Part shown: piece by piece, positions 46,143-55,384 of the stretch
Layout: each line of letters opens with the position of its first letter
Position numbering within the stretch: the first letter of the stretch is position 1
Source: Okeania sp034190295
Lineage (GTDB): Bacteria; Cyanobacteriota; Cyanobacteriia; Cyanobacteriales; Microcoleaceae
Assembly: GCA_034190295.1 (NCBI GenBank)
Contig: JAXHSW010000009.1
Location: 21,962-85,961, forward strand
Reading direction: 5' to 3'
Length of the DNA stretch: 64,000 nt
Translations under genes and position numbers: made by a program
Notes under the pieces: model-generated
What the model was told of the DNA's origin: nothing
What the model saw: only the letters and a program-made list of their open reading frames with translations
The model's database searches: none

Positions 46143-47015
46143 TTATAAAAATGTTGCAGTAAGTCTAACTACCATTTCACAGGAAGACCCTGGTTCTAAA
46201 TCAATCAAGCGATAACCTGTATTTAGAGAATTTGGAGGAGCTGTCCATGGTTCTAAACAATAAAATTCTTCATTTTTAACTGTCCAGAATGCCATAGTTG
46301 AATAAGCAGATGTATAACTCAAAATAATCTTTAGACCACGACTTCGGTCGTAGACAGTAGTGGCCAAGCCTGTTAATTTTTGAAATAGTGCATTCACTTC
46401 ATCTTGATTCAGGTCAAATTTACCATTATTATTATGGACCTTTCCTGTTTCTGGTTCCACATATTCCATTGAAGGGATATCAAAGTGAAGTAGAGATTTG
46501 TTTGGAGCCAAGAAATAAGGATGTAGTCCTGTCGAAAATGGCATCCTTTCTGTCTTGCTCAAATTGGTATAAACTTGGAATATTTCCAAAGAATTACCTT
46601 TGACTCGATAAGTAAAAGTTAATTTAAAATCGAAGGGATAAACAGTTTTTGTTAATTTATTACTGGTTAAAACTAGAGTTATTGAAGCCCGGTCTTGAGT
46701 AGACTTTTCTATTACTTCCCAAGGTAATTCTCGTGCAAATCCATGTTGTTTGAGAAAATAATTCTTACCATTATATTTGTATATATTATTCGGCAAGTTG
46801 CCACAAATGGGAAACAGGATAGGTATACCACCTCTTACTCTTAATTCTGGATTTTCCAATCTTTTGGAATCAGAGTAAAGTAGCTCCCGATCGTTAATAC
46901 ACCAACTTGTAATTATTCCTCCTCTCTCTGGAACGACATTTATACTAGAATTAAATCCTAAATCAGAGAGGGTATAAGCTTTGTATTGTTTTTGTTGAAG
47001 TGCAATGGCAAACAC
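46143..47015 (-). CDS. Aldose 1-epimerase family protein (galactose mutarotase-like)
   Basis: A 290-residue member of the mutarotase-like beta-sandwich family, which interconverts alpha and beta hexoses or hexose phosphates. Visible blocks are VPERGGIITSWCINDRELLY near 28-47, RVRGGIPILFPICG near 60-73, KQHGFARELPW near 88-98 with the conserved His, STGLHPYF near 160-167 with the second His, and EPWTAPPNSLNTG near the end with the conserved Glu/Trp. The substrate is not clear; several cyanobacterial versions act on phosphorylated hexoses. Confidence 0.85.
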   Translation of the reverse strand: MFAIALQQKQYKAYTLSDLGFNSSINVVPERGGIITSWCINDRELLYSDSKRLENPELRVRGGIPILFPICGNLPNNIYKYNGKNYFLKQHGFARELPWEVIEKSTQDRASITLVLTSNKLTKTVYPFDFKLTFTYRVKGNSLEIFQVYTNLSKTERMPFSTGLHPYFLAPNKSLLHFDIPSMEYVEPETGKVHNNNGKFDLNQDEVNALFQKLTGLATTVYDRSRGLKIILSYTSAYSTMAFWTVKNEEFYCLEPWTAPPNSLNTGYRLIDLEPGSSCEMVVRLTATFL

Positions 47016-47323
47016 AGTTTTTAATTCAGGAATTGATTATTTAATATTGGGCATTGGGTGATGATAACTAGAAATAAAAATCTACTTTCTTGGTGATTTG
47101 CCCAATAATTATTTAGACCTCTAGTTTTGATATGATTACAGTATAGTAATTTCTGCTCGACCATCAATTTTTTTGAGATAGTATTTTGATTTTGTACTTT
47201 ATTCTACTTCATTCGATACCTCATATTTTCAGAATCATTGAACATAAATAATTGAATATAAAAAATAGAGTATAGAGTATATAGCCATCGTTATTATAGT
47301 TATTAATTTTTGTATGATTTTAA
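47016..47323. other. Spacer with no recognised feature
   Basis: About 308 bp, very AT-rich. No gene, repeat or terminator identified. Confidence 0.4.
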
Positions 47324-49087
47324 TTAAATTCTTAAACGTGGCAATTCAATAAAAGGTTCTTTAATAAAAGGTTCTTTGATAAAAGGTTCTCTTTCTTCTT
47401 TAGCAGTTACTTCAGGATTCAATATTGGTGGTAGAGAAAAGCTATTCTCACTCTCTACACTAGCTTCTCCTTCAGACAAATTCTGAGGAGCGTCTGTGGA
47501 ATTTTGCTCATTTTCTGTACTTCTAGGTATAGGTGGCAACTCAGGTAAAGTTGGAGTTGATAAAATATTAGAGTTTGACCTACTAGGACTAGAATTATTA
47601 CCAGCAAACTTTGCAGAAGAATCGATCTTATCTATCTTGAGTGGGGTTCTCATGGGTTGATGGAAAACACTAGAAATTTGAGCAATGTGACTGAGAATTT
47701 CTTCTCCTTTTTTACCTACAACAACTTGAGGTTGATATTTGCTAACTACTATCGGCAAAAATTCAATCTTCATTTTGCCTGGTTTTAAAGAGACTTTCAA
47801 GATTGCTGTTTCATAATCACTCTCTTGATTAGAAGTATCTCCAGAAATCAAATTACCCAAAGAATATATAATAGGTTGCCCCTTATAAATTTCTGCCCCC
47901 TGCAATACCTTAGGATGATGTCCTACCACTAGATCGGCACCTTGATCGATTGTGGACCTAGCTATATCCATCTGCCAGTCTCCAGGATATTCTGATAATT
48001 TTACTCCCCAGTGATAGTTAACAATAATCCAGTCTACCTGCTTTCTCAGAATTTGAATATCTGTAGCTATTTGGTCTTTATGGCGACTGTTAACTCCTAC
48101 TATTCCAGCATTTGGTTGAATATCTGTATCATCATAGCTTAGGTAGGCAATCTTTTGGCCTTTAACCTTAATAATCTTGGGTTTTCTGGCCTCCTCTTTT
48201 GTTTTGCCCGCTCCTACAGAGTGAATATTTGCCTGCTCTAGAATATCTATTGTTTCAACTAAGCTTTGTTGGTTATTGGCCTTATTTTGGTCATTGGCCA
48301 AATTAACTAGATCCACTCCTCCAGAAGTTAAGACATTGACATAGTTAGAATCTACTGCTTGTTTATTCTGACTGTTTGTACTATTGATAGTAGAACGAGT
48401 CAGAGGATTTTCCAGATTAACCATTGCCAGATCGGCTTTTCTATATTCATCCATTTTGGCAAAAGGTAACTTATAATCCCTTTTTACTACATCAGAAACT
48501 GGTTGAGATAAGTTGACATCTCCACCAAACATTAAAGTAACTGTAGGGTCTTTTGGGTTTGTCAGCTTTATATCATTAATCACTCGTACTTTTCCAGCAG
48601 CAGTTTCCACCGATGAAACTGAATTTCGTACCAGTACTTCATAATAACTTACCCAACAACCCAAGATAAAGGTAGCTACCACTGAACCTATTAATATGAA
48701 AGAGCGGAATATTTGAAATTTGAAATTATTACTTTTGGTGGGAATATTAGGTTGATTATTTAAGGTTTTTTTTCGTGTTATTCTAACAGATTGTTTCCAA
48801 AGGATATCCGGTGAACCCCTAAAACGTCCTATAATGTTTACTCTTTCTAGCAAAGGAGAATTCAGTTGATAAAGTTGGTGACAAATAAACTTGATTAATC
48901 TCTCTGTTGGAGGTTCCTTCTGAAACTCTACTAAAACTTGTAAATATCCAGTGGTTTCTTTAGCTACACGAGCTGATATCCCTTGAGGTTTTAATTCTTT
49001 ATTTATCCAGTAACTAATTGCCTTAAAATCACCGGAACGTGCTAATTCCAAAAGAGATGGTGGAGTTAAAGTAGGTGTGTAAGTCAT
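47324..49087 (-). CDS. CapA-family (PgsA-like) metallophosphatase-fold protein
   Basis: A 587-residue protein. Residues of about 1-110 form an N-terminal soluble domain (SYWINKELKPQGISARVA). One membrane anchor is at about 125-148. The CapA domain spans about 180-445, with TLMFGGDVNLSQP, MVNLENPLT, VNLANDQNKA, YHWGVKLSEYP and VVGHHPKVLQGAEIYKGQ. These match calcineurin-like metal-binding blocks (D, N, H) of poly-gamma-glutamate/capsule proteins. The C-terminal tail is Ser/Pro-rich and ends with three copies of a 5-residue unit, EPFI(K/E). It probably acts in envelope polymer synthesis. Confidence 0.88.
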   Translation of the reverse strand: MTYTPTLTPPSLLELARSGDFKAISYWINKELKPQGISARVAKETTGYLQVLVEFQKEPPTERLIKFICHQLYQLNSPLLERVNIIGRFRGSPDILWKQSVRITRKKTLNNQPNIPTKSNNFKFQIFRSFILIGSVVATFILGCWVSYYEVLVRNSVSSVETAAGKVRVINDIKLTNPKDPTVTLMFGGDVNLSQPVSDVVKRDYKLPFAKMDEYRKADLAMVNLENPLTRSTINSTNSQNKQAVDSNYVNVLTSGGVDLVNLANDQNKANNQQSLVETIDILEQANIHSVGAGKTKEEARKPKIIKVKGQKIAYLSYDDTDIQPNAGIVGVNSRHKDQIATDIQILRKQVDWIIVNYHWGVKLSEYPGDWQMDIARSTIDQGADLVVGHHPKVLQGAEIYKGQPIIYSLGNLISGDTSNQESDYETAILKVSLKPGKMKIEFLPIVVSKYQPQVVVGKKGEEILSHIAQISSVFHQPMRTPLKIDKIDSSAKFAGNNSSPSRSNSNILSTPTLPELPPIPRSTENEQNSTDAPQNLSEGEASVESENSFSLPPILNPEVTAKEEREPFIKEPFIKEPFIELPRLRI

Positions 49088-51070
49088 ATTTTAACCTAAT
49101 AGTTAAAGCTTTCAGATAGTAGGTACAAAAGTTTGAAAAAATCAACAATACTATATCCTGGTCTAAACAAGTATGTCATCCTGGCTCCGGTCGTAAGTTT
49201 TGTCTAAGTCTTTATTAGTAAAATTGACATACGTTAAACAACAATTTTAATATGTATAATCAAAAATATCTGTAGTTTAGTATGAAAGTAAAAAAAATAT
49301 TTAAAGAATTAAATCAGCAAGATACTTAAAGATATAAATAGTATAAATATATATAGCTTCAATTTATAAATTAAAGTTAAATAGTGTCTATCTTCTGATA
49401 ATTTTTATCCGCTAGTTTTGTATTCAACTGAGCCTCGTACTTGGTATTTTTTGAATTGAGGATAACCTCTGTGTTCAAGGAAAATCAGGGTTTTGTAGGC
49501 ATCATTACAACTAAAAAATTCTCTATCTATCCATGGTCCGATCGTGCTATTCTGGACAAATATGCTAACTATGAATAGCTACATCTAGTGCAGGATGGCA
49601 GAAATAACTAACCAGTTACAAAATCCTAAAAGCCTTACCAATCAAAAATGATTGACTGTGATGAAGTGCGTCTTACATTCTGAGGAAACCTCGCCAATTA
49701 GCACTCGCTTTTAACTTCCGGGTAGCGACACTCGCAGGTTGTAGTGACTCTGTGTACCTTGCATTTTCATTTCATAGATGAGCATAAAAAAAACTAGATC
49801 GTAGTATTAGTATTATTAAATGATAAAATTATAATGAATAAAACCTCTATTCACAACCACTAGCATGAAAAGCTGTCCTTCTAGCATGGGACTTTAGAAC
49901 CAAATTATCGGTAAAATTACTAAAAAAAAATTCAAAAATTATCTAAAGTTAATTGAGTTAATTAGCTAAAAGCTTTAATAATACTAAAATAGAAGTAGGT
50001 AGTTTGACTTTCATTATCAATTACTGTTGTATAGTAGAATTAAAAATAATGAAAATCAAATATGATAATATAGTAAATATTCTTATATTATTGCAAATAT
50101 TGGCAACAAATTGTTCTAAAAGCTTAGATTTAAGCTACAATGTTCCTGGAGTGAATGTTTAATGTAGTATGAAAAACTAACAGCACACCACTATTACCTT
50201 TTAATGTGGCAAGTTAAAAAATTAATTTCTCTTCTAATAATTCATCATAAAAATTAGGTAAGTGGAAAACCACAGTCTTTTAAGGGGTGGATGGAAACGA
50301 ATCGAAGGGTTTTAAGCCGTAGTCAAAAAAATGCGTTATTATTAAGTAATAACTTAAAAAGTAGCCTCAATGGTATTTTGGCCGGAGAGAGTAGTGGCAA
50401 TTAGCACCGTAAGCGTGGACTGCTGCTGTATAGGTACTACGGTACGTTACTGGGAATGTGGTTGTTTGCCTAACGGCATACTTCGTAAACGATCGATTTG
50501 AAAATCGTGACAAAAGTCCCACTTACAGAACCTCTAAACAATCGACGCGGATTTGTCCCGTGGAGTGTCAAACATAATTAATATAGTTTTGAGTGTCCAC
50601 TCAACTCAACAAGTGTAGAGAACAAATTTGTGTTTGTCAACATTTTAAGTAATATAGTCTTCTGTAAGTATAATAAACATTCAACAGAAATATAGTCTTT
50701 TGTCTCTAGAAATTTGGGCGAAGATTGAGAGAATCTAACTATGTCGGCGATCGTAGAAAAAAATTAAATAGCCTCAAGAATCAGGGAACTGAGTTCAATA
50801 GGGTGAAATTCCACCGACTGACACGCTACCTCTAGACACATCAGAACATAAGTCCACTCTGTATTATGACCAAGTAGAAATTGAATCAGGGAGATCGTCA
50901 AAAAAGAGGAAAAGAAAAAGCAGCTATCTTATGTCTTTGACTATGGGAAGCGAGGGTGTTGTAGTTCACCCAGTCAGGTGTTAACCTGCAAAATAAGGAT
51001 ATGTCTGATGTGACTATATTTTTATGAACTATATTCAAGCAAACTTATTGACTGGGAGTATAGAAAACCA
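49088..51070. other. 2-kb spacer with hairpin-rich, possibly structured RNA sequence
   Basis: No convincing protein gene. The segments 50270-50560 and 50800-51000 are less AT-rich than the surroundings and full of short hairpins: TTAAGTAATAACTTAA, GCCTAACGGC, CGATTTGAAAATCG, GGTGAAATTCCACC and GGTGTTAACCTGC. They could be a non-coding RNA, a long leader of the gene at 51071 or the remains of a group II intron. I cannot match them to a known RNA. Confidence 0.35.
50689..50778. repeat. 88-bp inverted repeat, copy 2
   Basis: AATATAGTCTTTTGTCTCTA, AATTTGGGCGAAGATTGAG and AAATAGCCTCAA are the reverse complement of the segment at 45853-45940. Confidence 0.8.
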
Positions 51071-51385
51071 ATGCTACAACGCAAGATATATCAACTTTGT
51101 TGTGATGGTCGTGAAGTCTGTATTTTTTTGCGAGATCAGCAGCGTTGGATTGAAACAGCAAAGATATTAGATATAGAGGGAGATTTAGTAACTATACGGT
51201 ACGAAACAGATGAAGATGATGAAATCTGTTCTTGGGAAGAAATGGTACGTTTAGAAAGTATAGGGGCGATTACCCAAAAATTAGCATCTGTACCAAGGAA
51301 TAATATTGACCCTCTAGTATCTGAAGATTGTCCAGAAGCTGAACGAATTAGCGATCGCAAACCAGAATCAAATCAGCAGGAATAA
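51071..51385 (+). CDS. Conserved small cyanobacterial protein of unknown function
   Basis: A 104-residue soluble protein starting MLQRKIYQLCCDGREVCIFL, with a GGGAG ribosome site. The first 65 residues look like a small all-beta domain (RYETDEDDEICSWEEMVRLES), then a polar tail. From memory this resembles a short family widely conserved in cyanobacteria, but I do not assign a function. It has an unusually long non-coding region upstream. Confidence 0.75.
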   Translation: MLQRKIYQLCCDGREVCIFLRDQQRWIETAKILDIEGDLVTIRYETDEDDEICSWEEMVRLESIGAITQKLASVPRNNIDPLVSEDCPEAERISDRKPESNQQE

Positions 51386-51591
51386 TATTTTTGCAGATTA
51401 TATTAATATATCTTTAACTGGTTTCCGGTCGTTAAAGACAAAACTATATTTATATAATTTAGCTTGATGAATAGACATAGGCGTGAAAATCAAAAATAAA
51501 ATCAATTATTATACATAAATTATCAATTTTTTTTGCTTCCAGCTCCAGTGTTCCCTGTTCCCTTTTTTCTAGAGATGTCTAATAAATCATT

Positions 51592-53202
51592 TCATTCTAT
51601 TTCTTCAGTAGAAGGAAAATGAAGGGACTTAAACATAGGACAGTACCCATCAGATGTTACCCTAAATCCATATAGAGCTGAAGTAGGATTTGAGCAGCGC
51701 TGTCCTCGATAATATAAACAATTACCGCAACAATCTAACTCAGGAGAAATAAAGCGATCGCCAGTCTGAGAAAGAAGTTGTCGTTGAGAAATTCCTCTCA
51801 TAACCAACTCTTCTCCTTGCCAACGAACTTCCACAATACCTGTATCAGCAAAAAATGGCCAACGGCTATCATTTGTAATGGTCTGAGGTAAAGAAACTAT
51901 TACCTCTGTGTCCAACTCAGTTAATTCTCCCTCATAATGAGTTTCAGGTAATGTAGGTACTATAAATGTATCACCAATTGGTAACTCTACCAAAACACCA
52001 TTACCTGGAGAGTGGAGTTGATAACGGTTTCGTAACTCTTCAAGATTAGTAAGGTCAGCTAAATAACTAGGACTGCCATGAACAAAAACTATATGTTGAG
52101 GACGTAAGTTGTGAATTAACTGTGTTGTTCCCAGTCCATCACAATGATCGGTCAGAAGATATGTTTCAGTATGAACAAAATTCAACTCTTGTGAAATTTT
52201 CCCTGGTGTTTCAGGTACTAACACAATAAAAGAATTATCTTGATTCATCACATATTGACTCAAATCAGTATCCCGATCCGCAATGAGAATATAAGGTTTT
52301 TCTCCAGAAGGAAATTTTCCTGGTAACTGCCTCAGCACGCGCGGTTTTACCTTTTCGTCCCAAAATAAAGGTTGATGTTGAGCAAAATTTTTAACTGCTG
52401 GAGGAAATTGGGATAATAGTTGTAAATAAAGGTCACAAACTTGGGCAACTTGTTCCTCTACCCAAATATCCAGATCGCGACCTGTGAAATAGTGATGACT
52501 GCGCAGAAGCATTAACAACTCTTGTGCTAATCCTAAAGCAGGAGTGGGCAAAATAACCGATATTCCAGAAGTAATAGCTTGATATATTCTCTCTGCAAGG
52601 TGATTTTCTAATTGTCGCCGATGTGGATAACGAGCTGTACCATAACTACCTTCAATTATTAAAACATCTGGTTTTAGTCCTCGTAAATCTCCTAGAGGTA
52701 AACCTTCGACTAAACGACTATTGGATAAAAATAAATCTCCTGTGTATAAAAGCTTATAGGTTCGATTGTCTTCAGCAGTATAAGTCAGAAGAAAAGCTGT
52801 TGCTCCAGGTAAATGACCGGCAGGAAAAAGCTCTACAGTTAGACCACTACAAAGTTCTATTGGTGATTGCCAAGGCAAAGGTTGACAGAAGTCAGGGATT
52901 TCAGAAACAGCAAATTTGGACCAATTGAGAGGTAAAAGTTTAGTTGTTACTTCACTAGCATATATTGGTAACTGTGGAAAAGCTTGATGAAGTGCCAGTA
53001 GTCCTTGAGCATGGTCTGAATGTGCGTGACTACATAGGACAATATCTGCTGGGACCAGTTGTTGATTTTCATTAGTATTAGTTAATAATGAAATATCTGC
53101 AATACCACAATCTAATAAAATTCGGTGTGGACCTATCCGGGCGAGCAGACATATTCCATCATTTCCATGACCTGCACTGTAAGCTAAACATTCTAAATTC
53201 AT
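51592..53202 (-). CDS. MBL-fold/beta-CASP-type hydrolase with C-terminal cysteine cluster
   Basis: A 536-residue metallo-beta-lactamase-fold protein. The zinc site is CSHAHSDHAQG with H59, H61, D63 and H64; further ligands are in FPAGHLPGAT near 127 and LYTGDLF near 149. Residues of about 185-400 look like a beta-CASP region, with VFVHGSPSYLADL as the RNA-specificity-like block, as in RNase J and CPSF-type nucleases. The end carries DCCGNCLYYRGQRC and GYCPMF, probably a metal or Fe-S site, which is unusual. It could be an RNA or DNA nuclease; the substrate is unknown. Confidence 0.85.
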   Translation of the reverse strand: MNLECLAYSAGHGNDGICLLARIGPHRILLDCGIADISLLTNTNENQQLVPADIVLCSHAHSDHAQGLLALHQAFPQLPIYASEVTTKLLPLNWSKFAVSEIPDFCQPLPWQSPIELCSGLTVELFPAGHLPGATAFLLTYTAEDNRTYKLLYTGDLFLSNSRLVEGLPLGDLRGLKPDVLIIEGSYGTARYPHRRQLENHLAERIYQAITSGISVILPTPALGLAQELLMLLRSHHYFTGRDLDIWVEEQVAQVCDLYLQLLSQFPPAVKNFAQHQPLFWDEKVKPRVLRQLPGKFPSGEKPYILIADRDTDLSQYVMNQDNSFIVLVPETPGKISQELNFVHTETYLLTDHCDGLGTTQLIHNLRPQHIVFVHGSPSYLADLTNLEELRNRYQLHSPGNGVLVELPIGDTFIVPTLPETHYEGELTELDTEVIVSLPQTITNDSRWPFFADTGIVEVRWQGEELVMRGISQRQLLSQTGDRFISPELDCCGNCLYYRGQRCSNPTSALYGFRVTSDGYCPMFKSLHFPSTEEIE

Positions 53203-53428
53203 AACAAGGGTTAACTACTTACATTCAGGAATATAGCCTGAGGTACAGTTATAAGACTATATTATTTCTGTATTCCCTCTTCCCTGTTCCCTAGAGCAAT
53301 AAACTTTAAAAAAAAGGCTTTTAGATATAGCTATATTTATTTTTATTTGAGGCAAATTCAATGCATTTCACATAAATTAGAGTTGAACTTTGCACGATAT
53401 TGCCGGACAGATAATCAGAACAATTTTT

Positions 53429-53870
53429 GTAAGCATTCAGCAGTCAGCTATCAGCTATCAGCTATCAGCTATTTGTTATTAACGTAAGCATTTCCTGCGG
53501 AATGCTGCGCAAACAGCTATTAGCCATCAGCTAGAGCGCAATAATAACCTGTGCTTAAGGACGGGTTTTAAATGAATATAGACTTTAGAGCTGACTTTTG
53601 TAGTAAGATTTTTCTACCTCAGTCAATAAAGCTTTTATCACTCATAAAAAGCAATAGCTGAAGTCCGCAGTTCCGACCGTAGGAGGCTAGCTGAATGCTG
53701 ACGGCTGAATGCTTACTTATTAACTGATTATCATACTAGAAGGGAATTATCCACCAAAGAGAATGAAAATTAATTAATGAAATTGGCTATAACCTAACCT
53801 CAATTATTGCTTACATAATTTCATCCATCTGATTGCTGTTTGCTTTGCGGTGACAAACGGAAATGCTTAC
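53429..53870. repeat. GTAAGCATT MITE (outer copy) carrying a nested copy
   Basis: The outer ends are GTAAGCATTCAGC at 53429 and GGAAATGCTTAC ending 53870, with flanks CAATTTTT and GAATTTTT (7 of 8 match). An entire second copy lies inside. Confidence 0.75.
53484..53716 (+). repeat. GTAAGCATT MITE (inner copy) with perfect 8-bp target duplication
   Basis: The ends are GTAAGCATTTCCTGCGG and GGCTGAATGCTTAC, and both flanks are TTATTAAC. The core words CTTAAGGACGGGTTTTAAAT and TTTTGTAGTAAGA are shared with the copy at 57506-57711. The GTAA start and 8-bp duplication fit IS66-family elements. Confidence 0.88.
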
Positions 53871-54127
53871 GAATTTTTGACTTGATAATTTAAAAAAATT
53901 TCTACAATAATCTATATTTTTCACAAGTTTTTTAAGCTAAAAAGTTTTGATATATTTTTCCTGAACAATTTTTAATCTTAATTGCTAGCTTAACTTTAAT
54001 GAGAAGAAATCTAGTATATATTTCTATATATTTACAAAACTTTATAATTCTTTATAATTAAGAGCTTCCTAGCAGTGTATATTCCAAAAAAGTAGAAAAC
54101 TAAAAGAAATAAGCTCATAAGTTTATA

Positions 54128-54158
54128 CAATCTAAGTTCCTGCTTCAGGAATAGATTG
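54128..54158 (+). promoter_or_regulatory. Stem-loop in the cpeC leader
   Basis: CAATCTA and TAGATTG close an outer stem, and TTCCTG and CAGGAA an inner stem around CTT, with an AG bulge: 13 pairs in all. It lies 85 nt upstream of the cpeC start, and ATTTTT follows about 18 nt later. In Fremyella a cpeC leader stem-loop is reported to mediate light-dependent attenuation; this could be its counterpart. Confidence 0.5.
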
Positions 54159-54242
54159 TAGGAATGAGCCAAAATTTTTCAGTTTTGTAACTAAAAAATA
54201 CATTTTTTCAGCAAACCAGATTTTACCTAGGAGATAGTTCAA

Positions 54243-55112
54243 ATGGTTTTTGGACCAGCATCTCAATTAGGGGTTGGCCTTTTTGAAGATACAGAACCCG
54301 TGGAACTGTTGCCCGGAAGCTCATCAGAAGAAAAAGAAACTGTGATTCGAGCTGTCTATAGACAAGTTTTGGGCAATGCTTACGTCATGGAGAGTGAAAG
54401 ACTATCTGTACCAGAGTCCCAACTCAAAGAAGGCGAAATTACTGTCCGTGAATTTGTACGTCAAGTTGGAAAGTCTGACTTGTATCGTTCTCGGTTCTTT
54501 GAAAGTTGCCCCCGCTATCGTGCAATTGAATTAAACTTTAAGCACTTTTTAGGTCGAGCTCCCGATGGCTACGATGATATGAAGTTTCACAGCAATATCC
54601 TTGACGAAGGAAGTTTTGAAGCTGATATTGATTCCTACATTGATAGTGAGGAATATGATAGTGCTTATGGGGAAAATATAGTTCCTTATTATCGAGGTTA
54701 TAAAACCCAAACAGGCAAAAAAATGGTTGGTTTTACTCATATGTTCCAACTATTACGAGGTGCTTCCAGCAGCGACTTCAAAGGAAGTTTGTCTGGAAAA
54801 AGCCCTGCTTTGAATAAATATGTGATTCAAGAAACACCTTTAGCAGTAGTTCCTCCTTCTGGCGGTTCAGATGGTTGGTCATTCCAAGATACACCTTTAG
54901 CTGCTAGAACTAGACAGGGAGTAGGAGCTGATTCTGGTGGTAAAGTTTACCGCATTGAAGTAACAGCTTACCGCTCAAAAGTAGTTAATCGTGTTTCCAG
55001 ATTCCGCCGTAGTAATCAAGTATTTTTGGTGCCTTTCGATCGACTTTCCCAAGAGTACCAAAGGATTCATCAACAGGGTGGTGTAATTTCTAGTATTACT
55101 CCTGTTAGCTAG
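54243..55112 (+). CDS. cpeC: Phycoerythrin-associated rod linker polypeptide (CpeC-like)
   Basis: Rod linkers hold phycobiliprotein hexamers together in the phycobilisome. The 289-residue product starts MVFGPASQLGVGLFEDTEPV behind an AGGAG site. Residues of about 25-165 form the PBS-linker domain (VIRAVYRQVLGNAYVMESERL, ELNFKHFLGRAPD, AEIDSYIDSEEY-type block). Residues of about 230-289 form a CpcD-like capping domain (KVYRIEVTAYRS, RRSNQVFLVPFDRLSQEYQ). The N-terminal GPASxLGV and C-terminal QRIHQQGGVISSITPV are, from memory, closest to CpeC/CpeD rather than CpcC. It heads the phycoerythrin accessory operon. Confidence 0.88.
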   Translation: MVFGPASQLGVGLFEDTEPVELLPGSSSEEKETVIRAVYRQVLGNAYVMESERLSVPESQLKEGEITVREFVRQVGKSDLYRSRFFESCPRYRAIELNFKHFLGRAPDGYDDMKFHSNILDEGSFEADIDSYIDSEEYDSAYGENIVPYYRGYKTQTGKKMVGFTHMFQLLRGASSSDFKGSLSGKSPALNKYVIQETPLAVVPPSGGSDGWSFQDTPLAARTRQGVGADSGGKVYRIEVTAYRSKVVNRVSRFRRSNQVFLVPFDRLSQEYQRIHQQGGVISSITPVS

Positions 55113-55384
55113 GGCTTAAAATTAGAAAAATATTTACTCTTTTCCATGAATAGTTTAGTTGCTAGATTCCTAATAAATAAAAGTTAAATTATCACAATTT
55201 TAATGGTGTTAATTTAGCAATATTTAAGGATAAATCAAGGGTAAAATTTTTCAAAAATTTTGCAGTAATTCATGGTTGATGGCTATGATGTTTGTACTTG
55301 TTCAACTAATGGCTATTAACCATGAAAACTGCAATAATCATCAATAGAAAAAAAATCAAAATCTTTTAATTAGAGGAGTTAAGA

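Noticed and set aside
50810..50850. GGTGAAATTCCACC block as part of a cobalamin riboswitch
   Set aside because: The conserved GCCACTG B12 box and the other core elements are missing, and the downstream gene has no link to cobalamin.
50270..51000. RNase P RNA, tmRNA or 4.5S RNA
   Set aside because: None of the signature segments of these RNAs that I know could be found on either strand.
53203..53428. Possible extra gene between the MBL hydrolase and cpeC
   Set aside because: No frame of useful length; the region is leader and repeat DNA.
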